Below are positions 23,275 through 32,221 of a stretch of 64,000 nucleotides of DNA, piece after piece. The position numbers were made by a program, and so were the translations under genes. The notes below the pieces were generated by a model, which was not told where the DNA came from, ran no database searches, and saw only the letters and a list, made by a program, of their open reading frames with translations. The DNA is from Nocardioides panacisoli (GTDB lineage: Bacteria > Actinomycetota > Actinomycetes > Propionibacteriales > Nocardioidaceae): the NCBI RefSeq assembly GCF_019448235.1, contig NZ_CP080409.1, positions 1,736,001-1,800,000 of the forward strand, read 5' to 3'. Each line of letters begins with the position of its first letter. Positions within the stretch are counted from its first letter, which is position 1.

Positions 23275-24518
23275 TGTTCAAACTGAAGACGGTCCCCCTC
23301 CTCACCGGAGCGCTCCTGCTCACCGCCTGCGGCTCGTCCGCGACCGACCGGGCCACCGAGACCACCACGTCCTCGGCGACGGACTCCGCCCCCTCCTCGG
23401 CCACCACCGGGGCCACCGAGGTCAGCGGCGCCGAGCCCCGGCTGGCCCTCACCTACGACGGCGGGATCCTCGTCCTGGATGCCGAGAGCGGTGAGGTCCT
23501 GGACGACGCGCCGCTCGAGGGGTTCACCCGTCTCAGTCCCGCCGGCGACGACCGCCACCTGTTCGTCTCGGCGACCGGCGGCTTCACCGCCCTGGACCTG
23601 GGCACCTGGACCGAGGCCCACGGCGACCACGGGCACTCCTGGACCGCCGAGCCGACCCTCACCGACCTCACCATCGCCGCCGAGGCTCCCGGACACGTCG
23701 TCCCCCACGACGGCACCACCGCCCTGTTCGACGACGCCACCGGCACCATCACGCTGCTGGACCCGGCCGAGCTCGCCGAGGGCACACCGGAGACCGAGAC
23801 CACCACCACCGAGGAGGCCCACCACGGCGTGGCCTTCCGGGACGAGCGCGGCAACCTCGTGACGACCGTGGGCAACGAGGACTCCCGCGACGGGATCGCC
23901 GTGCTCACCGCCGCCGGCAACGAGCTCGCCCGCACCGACGACTGCCCCGGCGTCCACGGCGAGGCCTTCGGCGGCGAGCGTGCCGTCTTCGGCTGCGAGG
24001 ACGGTGTCCTCGTCCTCGACGGCACCGAGATCACCAAGGTGGACGCGCCCGACGACTACGGGCGGATCGGCAACCAGGCCGGTCACGCAGCGTCGCCCTT
24101 CGTGCTCGGCGACTACAAGGTCGACGCCGACGCCGAGCTCGAGCGTCCGACGCGGGTCTCGGTCATCGACACCCGCGACGCCTCGTTGCGCCTGGTCGAC
24201 CTCCCTGCCAGCTACAGCTTCCGCTCGCTCGGCCGGACCCCCGACGGCGACGGCCTGGTGCTCGGCACCGACGGCCGACTCCGCGTGATCGACGTGGCCG
24301 ACGCCTCCGTACGCGACGCCGTGGCCGTCACCGAGGAGTGGCGAGAGCCCATGGACTGGCAGGAGCCGCGGCCGACCCTGCTGGTGCTCGGTGACACCGC
24401 CTACGTGACCGAGCCGGCCACCGACCAGCTCCACGTGGTGGACCTCGCCGACCTGTCGGTGACCGACACGCACGACCTGCCGCACACCCCCAACGAGCTC
24501 AACGGGGTCACCGGCTGA
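23274..24518 (+). CDS. aztD: AztD-like periplasmic zinc metallochaperone lipoprotein
   Basis: 414 aa from ATG 23274 (in-frame ATG 23265 is inside the operator). Signal peptide with lipobox LLTAC (Cys about residue 19), a Thr/Ser-rich linker, then a seven-bladed beta-propeller-like domain. HGDHGHSW (about 117) and AHHGVAF (about 183) are AztD-style His clusters. AztD binds zinc outside the membrane and hands it to the AztC solute-binding protein of an ABC importer. No aztABC genes are adjacent, so here it is a solitary zinc-controlled gene. The palindrome at its start supports zinc regulation. Confidence 0.78.
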   Translation: MFKLKTVPLLTGALLLTACGSSATDRATETTTSSATDSAPSSATTGATEVSGAEPRLALTYDGGILVLDAESGEVLDDAPLEGFTRLSPAGDDRHLFVSATGGFTALDLGTWTEAHGDHGHSWTAEPTLTDLTIAAEAPGHVVPHDGTTALFDDATGTITLLDPAELAEGTPETETTTTEEAHHGVAFRDERGNLVTTVGNEDSRDGIAVLTAAGNELARTDDCPGVHGEAFGGERAVFGCEDGVLVLDGTEITKVDAPDDYGRIGNQAGHAASPFVLGDYKVDADAELERPTRVSVIDTRDASLRLVDLPASYSFRSLGRTPDGDGLVLGTDGRLRVIDVADASVRDAVAVTEEWREPMDWQEPRPTLLVLGDTAYVTEPATDQLHVVDLADLSVTDTHDLPHTPNELNGVTG

Positions 24519-24539
24519 CCGAGCACCCTCGACGGACCG

Positions 24540-27500
24540 TCAGGCCCCCAGCAACGCCACCAGGGCCTGGCGGTCCGGTAGGTCGTGGTGGACGACCAGG
24601 TCGCCGGTCCGCACGTAGTGGAACGCCGCCCGGACCTGCCCGGGGTCCACGCCGGCGAGCTCGGCCCACGCCTGGCGGTAGATCGCCAGTTGCAGCGGGT
24701 CGGCCGTCGCGGCGCGGTTGGTCTTCCAGTCCACGACGAGGAACCGCGGCCCGTCCTCGTCGGGCGCGGCCTCCTCGAGGTAGACCGCGTCGATGCGTCC
24801 CCGGACCACCTGTCCGGCCAGCACCAGGGCGAACGGCGCCTCCACGGCGTACGGCGTCCGGTCACCGAAGGGGCCCGCCTCGAAGCTGGCCACGAGCTCC
24901 TTGAGGTCCTGCTCGTCGCTGATGCCGGCGTCGGCGCGGCCGGCGAGCTCGTCGGGGTCGAAGAGGCCCTGCTGGCCGAACCGTGCCTCGACCCAGGCGT
25001 GGAAGCGGGTGCCGAACCGGGCCGAGGGCGACGGCGGACGGGGCATCGGGCGGGCGAGGTCGCGCGCGAAGCCGGTCGGGTCGTCCTGGAGCCGACCCAG
25101 GGCGGTCGCCGACAGCGAGCTCGGCAGCGGCACCACGACCTCGTCGGCGCGGTCGCGGCGCGCCTCGGCGAGCAGCCGGTCGATGTCGGCGTCCCACTGC
25201 GCGACCCGGGAGGCGTCGACGACGTCGAGCTCGGGGTCCGGCGCGTCGAGTTCGGCGGCCCGCACACGGGCCGCGGCATCGCGGCGGCGGCGGGCCTCCT
25301 CCCCCTCGTGCGGGACCGGCCAGGGCACCGCGGGGTCGTCGCCGGCGAGCGGGTGCGGGGCGCCCTTGTCGGGCTTGTCCAGCCACTGGTGGGGCACCTC
25401 CCCCCACTGGTCCAGCTGCTCGCGGACGGTGGCCTGGTAGGGCGAGGGACCGAACGGTCGCGTGGTCGGCCCCCACAGGTAGGAACTGACCCACAGCTGG
25501 TGGGCGGCCCGCGTCAGGGCGACGTAGCCCAGCCGCAGCTCCTCCTCCTGGTCGTGGTCCTTGGCGCGCTGCTTGTAGTCCTCGATCGCCGGCTTGTCGT
25601 GGCCGGTCAACTGCGGCAGGTCGGCGGCATCGCCGCGCAGCGGCGTGGGCAGCACCGACGGCGAGGTCACCCACCGCGTCCGGCCGCGGGTGGCCGGGAA
25701 CCGGGTCTCCCCCACGCCGACACAGAACACCGTGTCCCACTCCAGGCCCTTGGCACGGTGGACGGTGAGCAGCTTGACCGAGTCGGCCTCGGTGGGGGTC
25801 GCGACGTCCATGCCGTTGCCCTGCTCGTCCTCGGCGGTGAGGTAGGCCAGCAGCGAGACCAGGCTGACCTCGCCGTCGACGGCCTGGAAGTCGGCGACGG
25901 CCTTGACGAACAGGTCCAGGTTGTCCCGGCGCGCCTCGGCCGCGGCGGCGCCGGAGGAGGCGAGCTCGACGTCGACACCGGTGGTGTCGATGATCCGGCG
26001 CACCAGGTCCAGCAGTGGCTCGCCGACGTGGGAGCGCAGCAGGCGCAGCTCGTCGCGCAGCAACGCGAACCGCTCGAGCGCCTCGGCGGAGTACGCCGCC
26101 CGGTGCTCCTCGGTGGGCGCCGGGTCGGCGAGCGCGTCGTCCAGGCACGGGATCTCGGCGGGGTCGATGCCGTCGGCGAGCTCGACCACCTGGGTGGCGA
26201 GGTCCGGTGCCTCGGAGTCGACGCGTCCGTCCCGGCCGGCGATCTCGCGGGCGCGCCGCCCCAGCAGCCGCAGGTCGCGTGGCCCGACGGCCCAGCGGGG
26301 TCCCGAGAGCAGGGTCAGCAGCGCGGCGTTGTCGGTGACGTCGTGCAGCAGCGACAGCACCGCCACGACGTGGGCGACCTCGGCGAGCCGGAGCAGCCCG
26401 GAGAGGCCGACGATCTCCACCGGGATGCCCGCCGAGGTGAGTGCGTCGAAGACGCCCTCGGCGTGGGCGTTGTCGCGGGTCAGCACGCCGATGTCGGACC
26501 AAGCGCCGGTGTGGGCGGCACGCACGGCCTCGGCGAGCCAGGCGAGCTCCTCGCGGTCGGTCTCGAAGACGGCGACGTCGACGCGGCCCTCGGCCTTGCC
26601 GGGAGCGGGGCGCAGCGGCGCCACCTGGTCGCCGTACCGGGCGTAGAGCGGGGCGGCCAGGGCGTTGGCGACCTCGAGGATGCGACGGTCCGACCGCTGG
26701 GAGATGCTGAGGTGGTCGCGCCGCTCACGACCGTCCGCGGCGGGGAACGTGGTGGCGAAGTCGAGGATGTTGGACACCGACGCGCCACGCCAGCCGTAGA
26801 TCGCCTGGTTGGGGTCACCCACGGCGGTCACCGCGTGTCCGCGACCGGTGTCGGCGGCGTCGCCGGAGAACAGGCGCGAGAGCATGATCGCCTGGGCGAC
26901 CGAGGTGTCCTGGTACTCGTCGAGCAGGACGACCCGGAACTTGCCTCGCTCCGCCGCACCGACCTCGGGCTGCTCCTGCGCCAGCCGGGCCGCGAGCGCG
27001 ATCTGGTCGGAGAAGTCCATGACGCCGTAGGTCGCCTTCAGCCGGCGGTACGCCGCCACGAGGCCGAGCAGCTCGGCGCGACGGTCGATGGCGTGGATGG
27101 CCGCGGCGACGGCGTCCCTGTAGGTCTTGCGGTTCTTCCCGGCCGTCTCCTCGACCAGGGCGGCCTCGAAGTGGCGGCGCTGCTCGGCGTCGAAGTCGCG
27201 CACCTGCTGCTCACTGACCAGGTGCTCGCTGATCGCGCTCTCCAGCGCCAGCAGGTTCTGGATCGCGGTGTCGGCGTGGTCGGTGAGGAACTCGATCGGC
27301 TCGGTGTGACGATCGATGGTGCGGGCACCGAGCTGGTAGCGCACGGCGTCGGTGATGACACGGGTGTCGGGCTCGTGACCGATGCGCAGGCCGTGGTCGG
27401 TGAGCAGGCCGGCGGCGTAGGCGTTGTAGGTGGCCACGGTCGGCTCGAGGACGTCGGCGCCGCCGTCCTCGGCGACCTCTCGCGGCGCGAGCAGGTCCAG

Positions 27501-27779
27501 CGCCCCGGCGGTGGTCAGTGCCTCGAGGATCTTGTGGCGCAGCTCGGAGGCCGCCTTGGTGGTGAAGGTCAGCCCCAGGACCTCATCGGGCCGCACCTGG
27601 CCGGTGAGGACCAGGTGGACGACCCGCGCCGCCATCACCGTGGTCTTGCCCGACCCGGCGCCGGCGATCACGACCGCGGGCTCCAGCGGCGCGGAGATCG
27701 CGGCCCACTGCTCGTCGCTGAACACGTAGTCCAGCCCCATCCGGCGGCACAACGCCTCGGGGGTGTCGATGCGAGTCAC
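24540..27779 (-). CDS. adnB: AdnB helicase-nuclease subunit
   Basis: 1079 aa, GTG start overlapping the adnA stop (GTGA). UvrD-like motor: Walker A AGAGSGKTT (about 37-45), motif II LLDEYQD, GDPNQAIYGWRGA and VALTRAAHQL. The C-terminal 250 residues are a RecB-type nuclease: GTRFHAWVEARFG, RGRIDAVY and the catalytic VVDWKTN. AdnAB resects double-strand breaks in mycobacteria and relatives in place of AddAB; AdnB is the leading motor there. The upstream continuation of the open frame beyond 27779 is antisense-type noise inside adnA. Confidence 0.93.
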   Translation of the reverse strand: MTRIDTPEALCRRMGLDYVFSDEQWAAISAPLEPAVVIAGAGSGKTTVMAARVVHLVLTGQVRPDEVLGLTFTTKAASELRHKILEALTTAGALDLLAPREVAEDGGADVLEPTVATYNAYAAGLLTDHGLRIGHEPDTRVITDAVRYQLGARTIDRHTEPIEFLTDHADTAIQNLLALESAISEHLVSEQQVRDFDAEQRRHFEAALVEETAGKNRKTYRDAVAAAIHAIDRRAELLGLVAAYRRLKATYGVMDFSDQIALAARLAQEQPEVGAAERGKFRVVLLDEYQDTSVAQAIMLSRLFSGDAADTGRGHAVTAVGDPNQAIYGWRGASVSNILDFATTFPAADGRERRDHLSISQRSDRRILEVANALAAPLYARYGDQVAPLRPAPGKAEGRVDVAVFETDREELAWLAEAVRAAHTGAWSDIGVLTRDNAHAEGVFDALTSAGIPVEIVGLSGLLRLAEVAHVVAVLSLLHDVTDNAALLTLLSGPRWAVGPRDLRLLGRRAREIAGRDGRVDSEAPDLATQVVELADGIDPAEIPCLDDALADPAPTEEHRAAYSAEALERFALLRDELRLLRSHVGEPLLDLVRRIIDTTGVDVELASSGAAAAEARRDNLDLFVKAVADFQAVDGEVSLVSLLAYLTAEDEQGNGMDVATPTEADSVKLLTVHRAKGLEWDTVFCVGVGETRFPATRGRTRWVTSPSVLPTPLRGDAADLPQLTGHDKPAIEDYKQRAKDHDQEEELRLGYVALTRAAHQLWVSSYLWGPTTRPFGPSPYQATVREQLDQWGEVPHQWLDKPDKGAPHPLAGDDPAVPWPVPHEGEEARRRRDAAARVRAAELDAPDPELDVVDASRVAQWDADIDRLLAEARRDRADEVVVPLPSSLSATALGRLQDDPTGFARDLARPMPRPPSPSARFGTRFHAWVEARFGQQGLFDPDELAGRADAGISDEQDLKELVASFEAGPFGDRTPYAVEAPFALVLAGQVVRGRIDAVYLEEAAPDEDGPRFLVVDWKTNRAATADPLQLAIYRQAWAELAGVDPGQVRAAFHYVRTGDLVVHHDLPDRQALVALLGA

Positions 27780-30700
27780 TGGGAGACCACCGATCCGGTC
27801 GACTGGGCCGGACACAGCGGCTGGAAGTCGCACCAGCGACAGTGCGGCCCCGGCATGGCCGGGAAGTCCTCCTCGCGGATGCGCTGCACCGCGCCGGCGA
27901 GGGTGGCGCGGAAGTCCTCCCGGGCAGAGCCGGAGTCGCGCTGGGTGGCCTGGGCCTGCACCACGTAGTCCTCGGCGCCGACGAGGCCGACCTGCAGCAG
28001 CTCGGCGCCGCCGGAGGCCACCGGACGGCCGACGCGCTCGTCGAGAGCCCCCTCGTCCACGGCGTGCTGGTAGAGCGCGAGCTGCAGGTTCTCCTCGATC
28101 TTGGGCGCCTTGCTGCGCCCGGTCTTGAGGTCCACCACCACGACGTCGCCGTCGGCGTCGATCTCGATGCGGTCGGCGAAGCCGTGCAGCCGCACCCGGT
28201 GACCGTCCTCGAGGGTGATCTCGGTGCGGAACTCCACCTCGGTCGCGTGCAGCGCGCGGTCGTTGCGCGCGTGCCAGGCGAGGAACCGCTCGAGCGCTGC
28301 ACGGGCACGCGCGAACTCGCGGTCGCGCGCCCAGGGCGTGCGGAACTCCATGCGGTCCCAGACGCGCTCGACGTGACCCATCAACTCGTCGACGTCGGCC
28401 GGTGCCTTGTCGTTGGCCACCTGCTCGGCGAGCTTGTGCAGGATCGTGCCGAGGTTGGCGGCCTGGTGGCCCGGGCCGGCGCCACCGGCCTCCCGCTCCA
28501 GGAACCAACGGGCCGGACAGCCCTGGATGCCCTCCAGCTTGCTGGCCGACATCGCCACCGGCTGCTCCGGGTCGCTCACCGCGACCTCGGACCGGCTCAG
28601 CGCCCGCGTGCCCCACCAGGTGGCCGGGTCGGCGGCCGCGGCGACGCGCCGGCCGCCCGCGCTCTCACCGGCGAGGCGGGCGAGTCGCTGGGCCGCGGCC
28701 TCCCGCAGTCCCTCGTCGGCCGCGGGGTCGGCGACCGTGCGTCGCAGCTCGGCCACCAGGCCGGCCAGGGACAGCGGTCGCCGGGGCCGTCCCACGGTGT
28801 GGGTGACCTGCTGCGGGTCGGCCACCAGCTCGGCCAGGAAGCGGGAGGGCTGGTCGCCGTCGTCCTCGGGCGAGCGCACCGCGGTCACCAGCAGCCGCTC
28901 GCGAGCGCGGGTGGCAGCGACGTAGAACAGCCGCCGCTCCTCCATCAGCAGCTCCCGGCTGGTGACCGGCGGCACGAGCTCGCCGGCGCCGAGCCGGTCG
29001 GCCTGCAGCAGCGTCGTGCGCCGGCGCAGGTCGGGCCACCCCTCGGCCTGGACGTGGGCGATCGCCACCAGGCGCCACTCCAACCCCTTGGAGCGGTGGG
29101 CGGTGAGCAGCCGCACCGCCGATCCGCGCACGCCCTGGTCGGCGAGGGTGTCGGCGGGGATCTGCTGCTGCACCAGCGTCTCCAGGAACGCGGTCACGCC
29201 GAGGTGTTCGCGGCGTTCCTCTGCCCGGGCCGCGAGGTCGAAGAGCGCACACAGCGCATCGAGGTCGCGGTGGGCGCGACGGGCGGCCCCGGCGCCGTAC
29301 TCGACGTTGCGGCGCAGTCGCCGCGGCCAGTCGGTGCCGGCCCACAGCTCCCAGAGGACCTCCTCGGCCGACGCGCCGGTGTCGAAGCGGGCCCGCGCCC
29401 GCCACAGCAGGCCCACGAGCGCGTCGGCCCGATCGACCTCGACTCCCTCCAGCCCGACCAGCGCCCCCTCCTCGGTGAGGACGCCGCGGAGCAGGTCGCG
29501 GGAGTGGCGCGGCGAACGACCGTCGGTCTGGCTCGCAGCCTTGTCGCGGTGGCGCAGTTGGCGGGCCAGGCGGCGTACGTCGCCGGCGTCCAGGCCACCC
29601 AGCGGCCCGGTGAGCAGGCCCTCCACCCGACCGGCGTCGAGGTGGTCGGGGTCGGCGGGGTCGGTGGTGTCGAGGTGCACCACCGCGCGCAGCGCGTCCA
29701 GCAGTGGCTGGACGGCGGGGTCGCGCACCAGTGGGACCTCGTCGCTGGCGACCTCGACGGGGACCCCGGCGGCGCCGAGCGCGCGACGCAGCGGGCCGAT
29801 GCTGGCCCGGCCCGAACGCACCAGCACCGCCATGTCGTCCCAGGCGATGCCGTCCTCGAGGTGCGCGCGCCGCAGCAGGTCGGCGAGGTGCTCGGCCTCG
29901 GCGCGCTCGGTGTCGAAGGTGTGGACGGTGACCTTGCCCGTCGGCATGCCCTCGGCGGTGCGCGGCTGGAGGAAGGCCGTCCTGGCCTGCTCGGGGATCG
30001 TGCCGGGCAGGCCGAGCCGGCCGGCGACCCGCTGGGAGGCGAGCAGCAGGTTGGTGCCGAACCGCCGCGTCGTGCGGAGCGCGACCACGTCGGCCGGGGC
30101 GCCGTCGGTGCGACGGAACTGGGTCGGGAACTCCAGGATCCCGCGCACCTCGGCACCGCGGAAGCCGTAGATGGACTGGTGCGGATCGCCGACCGCGACC
30201 AGGTCGCGACCGTCGCCGGCGAGCGCCCGCAGCAACGCCACCTGGCCCGGGTCGGTGTCCTGGTACTCGTCGACGAAGACGTGGCGGTACTGCGCGCGCA
30301 GCTCGGGCTGGTGGGCCTCGGCCTCGATGCGGGCGCGGCGGATGAGGTCGGCGTAGTCCACGGCGCCCTGGGAGTCCAGCGAGTCGAGGTACTGCTCGAG
30401 GAAGAGCCCGGCCGCGACGTACTCCGGCAGGTCGTGCGCCTCGCCGAGGGCCCGCAGGTCGTGGCCGTCCATGCCCTTCTCGCGGGCACGGCCGAGCACC
30501 GACTGCACCTCGTGCGCGAAGCCGCGGGTGCCGAGCGCGCGACGGAACCGGTCGGGCCAGGCGACGGACTCGGGGTGGTCGGTGAGCAGCTCGCGGAGCA
30601 CGACGTCCTGCTCGGGCGCGGAGAGCAGCCGCAGCGGGCCCTCGTAGAGCTCGGCCGGGGCGTGGCGACGCACCAAGGCGTAGGCGAAGGAGTGGAAGGT

Positions 30701-31009
30701 GGAGCTGAGCTGGGTGGCCATGGTGCGCCCGAGCCGGGCCGTGACCCGGTCCCGCAGGTGCTCGGCGGCCTTGCGGGAGAAGGTCAGTGCCAGGACCTGG
30801 TCCGGCGAGGCACCCCGCTGCTCGATGCGCTCCACGATGGCCTCGACCATCGTGGTGGTCTTGCCGGTGCCGGGACCGGCCAGCACGAGCAGCGGTCCAC
30901 CCGGGTGGTCGACGACGCGCTGCTGCCACTCGTCGAGCGTGGGTGCCGGAGCCGCGACCTGCGGCGCTGCGAGGGTGTAGGTGGTCTCCGTGGCTGGCAC
31001 GCGCCCCAC
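27776..31009 (-). CDS. adnA: AdnA helicase-nuclease subunit with Fe-S cluster motif
   Basis: 1077 aa. Walker A GPGTGKTTT (about 45-53), motif II FVDEYQD, GDPHQSIYGFRGA, VAATRARERL. The C-terminal nuclease has the AddB-style iron-sulfur staple: a Cys in QGCPARWF plus CRWC and LC near the C-terminus (CRWCDFQPLCPA), framing LGTILHKLAE, FADRIEIDADGDVVVVDLKTG. Coupled to adnB by a 4-bp overlap. GTG 31009 is used; GTG 31000 is equally possible. Order adnA-adnB as in M. tuberculosis Rv3202c-Rv3201c. Confidence 0.93.
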   Translation of the reverse strand: MGRVPATETTYTLAAPQVAAPAPTLDEWQQRVVDHPGGPLLVLAGPGTGKTTTMVEAIVERIEQRGASPDQVLALTFSRKAAEHLRDRVTARLGRTMATQLSSTFHSFAYALVRRHAPAELYEGPLRLLSAPEQDVVLRELLTDHPESVAWPDRFRRALGTRGFAHEVQSVLGRAREKGMDGHDLRALGEAHDLPEYVAAGLFLEQYLDSLDSQGAVDYADLIRRARIEAEAHQPELRAQYRHVFVDEYQDTDPGQVALLRALAGDGRDLVAVGDPHQSIYGFRGAEVRGILEFPTQFRRTDGAPADVVALRTTRRFGTNLLLASQRVAGRLGLPGTIPEQARTAFLQPRTAEGMPTGKVTVHTFDTERAEAEHLADLLRRAHLEDGIAWDDMAVLVRSGRASIGPLRRALGAAGVPVEVASDEVPLVRDPAVQPLLDALRAVVHLDTTDPADPDHLDAGRVEGLLTGPLGGLDAGDVRRLARQLRHRDKAASQTDGRSPRHSRDLLRGVLTEEGALVGLEGVEVDRADALVGLLWRARARFDTGASAEEVLWELWAGTDWPRRLRRNVEYGAGAARRAHRDLDALCALFDLAARAEERREHLGVTAFLETLVQQQIPADTLADQGVRGSAVRLLTAHRSKGLEWRLVAIAHVQAEGWPDLRRRTTLLQADRLGAGELVPPVTSRELLMEERRLFYVAATRARERLLVTAVRSPEDDGDQPSRFLAELVADPQQVTHTVGRPRRPLSLAGLVAELRRTVADPAADEGLREAAAQRLARLAGESAGGRRVAAAADPATWWGTRALSRSEVAVSDPEQPVAMSASKLEGIQGCPARWFLEREAGGAGPGHQAANLGTILHKLAEQVANDKAPADVDELMGHVERVWDRMEFRTPWARDREFARARAALERFLAWHARNDRALHATEVEFRTEITLEDGHRVRLHGFADRIEIDADGDVVVVDLKTGRSKAPKIEENLQLALYQHAVDEGALDERVGRPVASGGAELLQVGLVGAEDYVVQAQATQRDSGSAREDFRATLAGAVQRIREEDFPAMPGPHCRWCDFQPLCPAQSTGSVVSQ

Positions 31010-31047
31010 TCAACCACGCACCCCCGACACCGTCGGCGGGGTCCGGG

Positions 31048-31713
31048 TCAGGCGTCGGGCGGCCCGTCGTTGTAGGCGCCCGCGGTCTCCTGGCCGCTGA
31101 GGGCCTCGATGGCGGTCATGACCCGGTCGGTGAGGTCTCGTCGGGCACGGCCGCGCGGGACGCCGGCGTACTCCTCCCCCACCGAGATCGGGGCACCGAA
31201 GCTCACCGTGACCTCGGCCAGTCGTGGCAGTCGGGCACCGATGGGCTGCAGGTGCTGGGTGCCGGTGAGCCCCACCGGGACGACCGGGGCGCCCGAGGTC
31301 AGCGCGAGGTGGGCGACCCCGGTCCGGCCGCGGTAGAGCCGGCCGTCGCGGGAGCGAGTGCCCTCGGGGTAGATGCCGAAGGCCTCGCCGCGCTCGAGCA
31401 CCTCCAGCGCGGTCTGCAGCGACTCCATCGCCGCGGCGGAGTCGTCGCGGTCGACCGGCAGCATGCCCAGTCCCCCGAACCACGCCCGGGACGCGGCGCC
31501 GCTCAGGCCGGTGCCGGTGAAGTAGTCGGACTTGGCGAGGAAGACGACCTTGCGGGGCACCACGATCGGGATGACGACCGAGTCGGCGAAGCTGAGGTGG
31601 TTGCTCGCCAGGATGACCGGCCCGGTGTCGGGCACGTGGTGCAGTCCGGTGATGTGGGGGCGCCAGACCGCCTTGGCCACGGGAGGGACCACGGTGTGCA
31701 AGACCCGGTACAT
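31048..31713 (-). CDS. Lysophospholipid (1-acylglycerol-3-phosphate) acyltransferase, PlsC family
   Basis: 221 aa. NHLSFADS (about 39-46) is the NHx4D catalytic motif, and YPEGTRSRDG (about 114) the phosphate-binding EGTR motif; GLTG and PVGL follow. It transfers an acyl chain from acyl-CoA/ACP to lysophosphatidate or a related acceptor at the membrane. ATG 31713 is taken, with GTG 31716 immediately before. 39 bp upstream of adnA on the same strand. Actinobacteria carry several paralogs, so the acceptor is uncertain. Confidence 0.88.
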   Translation of the reverse strand: MYRVLHTVVPPVAKAVWRPHITGLHHVPDTGPVILASNHLSFADSVVIPIVVPRKVVFLAKSDYFTGTGLSGAASRAWFGGLGMLPVDRDDSAAAMESLQTALEVLERGEAFGIYPEGTRSRDGRLYRGRTGVAHLALTSGAPVVPVGLTGTQHLQPIGARLPRLAEVTVSFGAPISVGEEYAGVPRGRARRDLTDRVMTAIEALSGQETAGAYNDGPPDA

Positions 31714-31777
31714 CACGGGCAGGACGCTAGTGGTTACCCGCGGGTCGTCCTACTCCGCAGGAATCCGGCGGACGAGG

Positions 31778-31814
31778 GAAGGGCCCTCGGCAGTATGAGT
31801 GCCAAGGGCCCTTC
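31778..31814. terminator. Hairpin upstream of plsC
   Basis: GAAGGGCCCT (31778-31787) pairs with AGGGCCCTTC (31805-31814); an inner GGCA/TGCC extends the stem after one mismatch; the loop is about 7 nt. It lies inside the putative plsC leader, so it could be an attenuator rather than a terminator. Confidence 0.45.
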
Positions 31815-32068
31815 GGTGACCGGGCGGTCATGGTGTCCCGGTCGGTCCGGTCCTCGCGCCGGATCCCACCGCCCGCACCACGCGGGCCGTGCGGCGCGCC
31901 ATCCCGTGAGGGAGTGGTCTGCCGTGCGGATCCTCGCTCCGACCGATCCGCCCTCCCGGAGGAGGACACCCATGTTCTACGCCGTCGACCGGGCGGCCAC
32001 AAGGGGTTGGTCACCGGTTTCTCGATCCGATGCGGCACCTCGGCGTGTCCTCCCCAACACGCCGCCGG

Positions 32069-32123
32069 CTGTCCACAGCACGCCCCCGCCCGATCCACAG
32101 ACTGTGGGTATGCCTGTGGACAA
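32069..32123. other. Second cluster of DnaA-box-like motifs
   Basis: TGTCCACAG (32070-32078) and ATCCACAG (32093-32100) on the plus strand and TTGTCCACAG on the minus strand (32114-32123), the last a perfect actinobacterial DnaA box, within 55 bp and 100 bp upstream of the next start codon. Confidence 0.45.
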
Positions 32124-32221
32124 CCGGCGGGCGAGGGCCGGGCATCCTGGGTACGCGTACTCACCCCGGATGAGTGCGCGCCTGATGGGCACCGCCGCCG
32201 CGGGGTGGCTTGATGGTGCCC

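Larger units (their letters stand above)
31714..32221. other. 508-bp intergenic region, no convincing gene
   Basis: Holds a 15-pair hairpin (31778-31814: GAAGGGCCCT with its complement, extended by GGCA/TGCC across one mismatch), a 34-codon minus-strand frame (31727-31831) ending 14 bp before plsC and containing that hairpin, an ATG at 31972 behind GGAGGAGG whose frame has no plausible end, and a cluster of DnaA-box-like motifs at 32069-32123. Neither frame has convincing codon use. Confidence 0.5.

Noticed and set aside
24585..31075. Very long open frames on the plus strand opposite adnB and adnA (over 1000 codons each)
   Set aside because: They are antisense to genes with intact motifs, have no domain-like sequence and arise from high GC at third positions.
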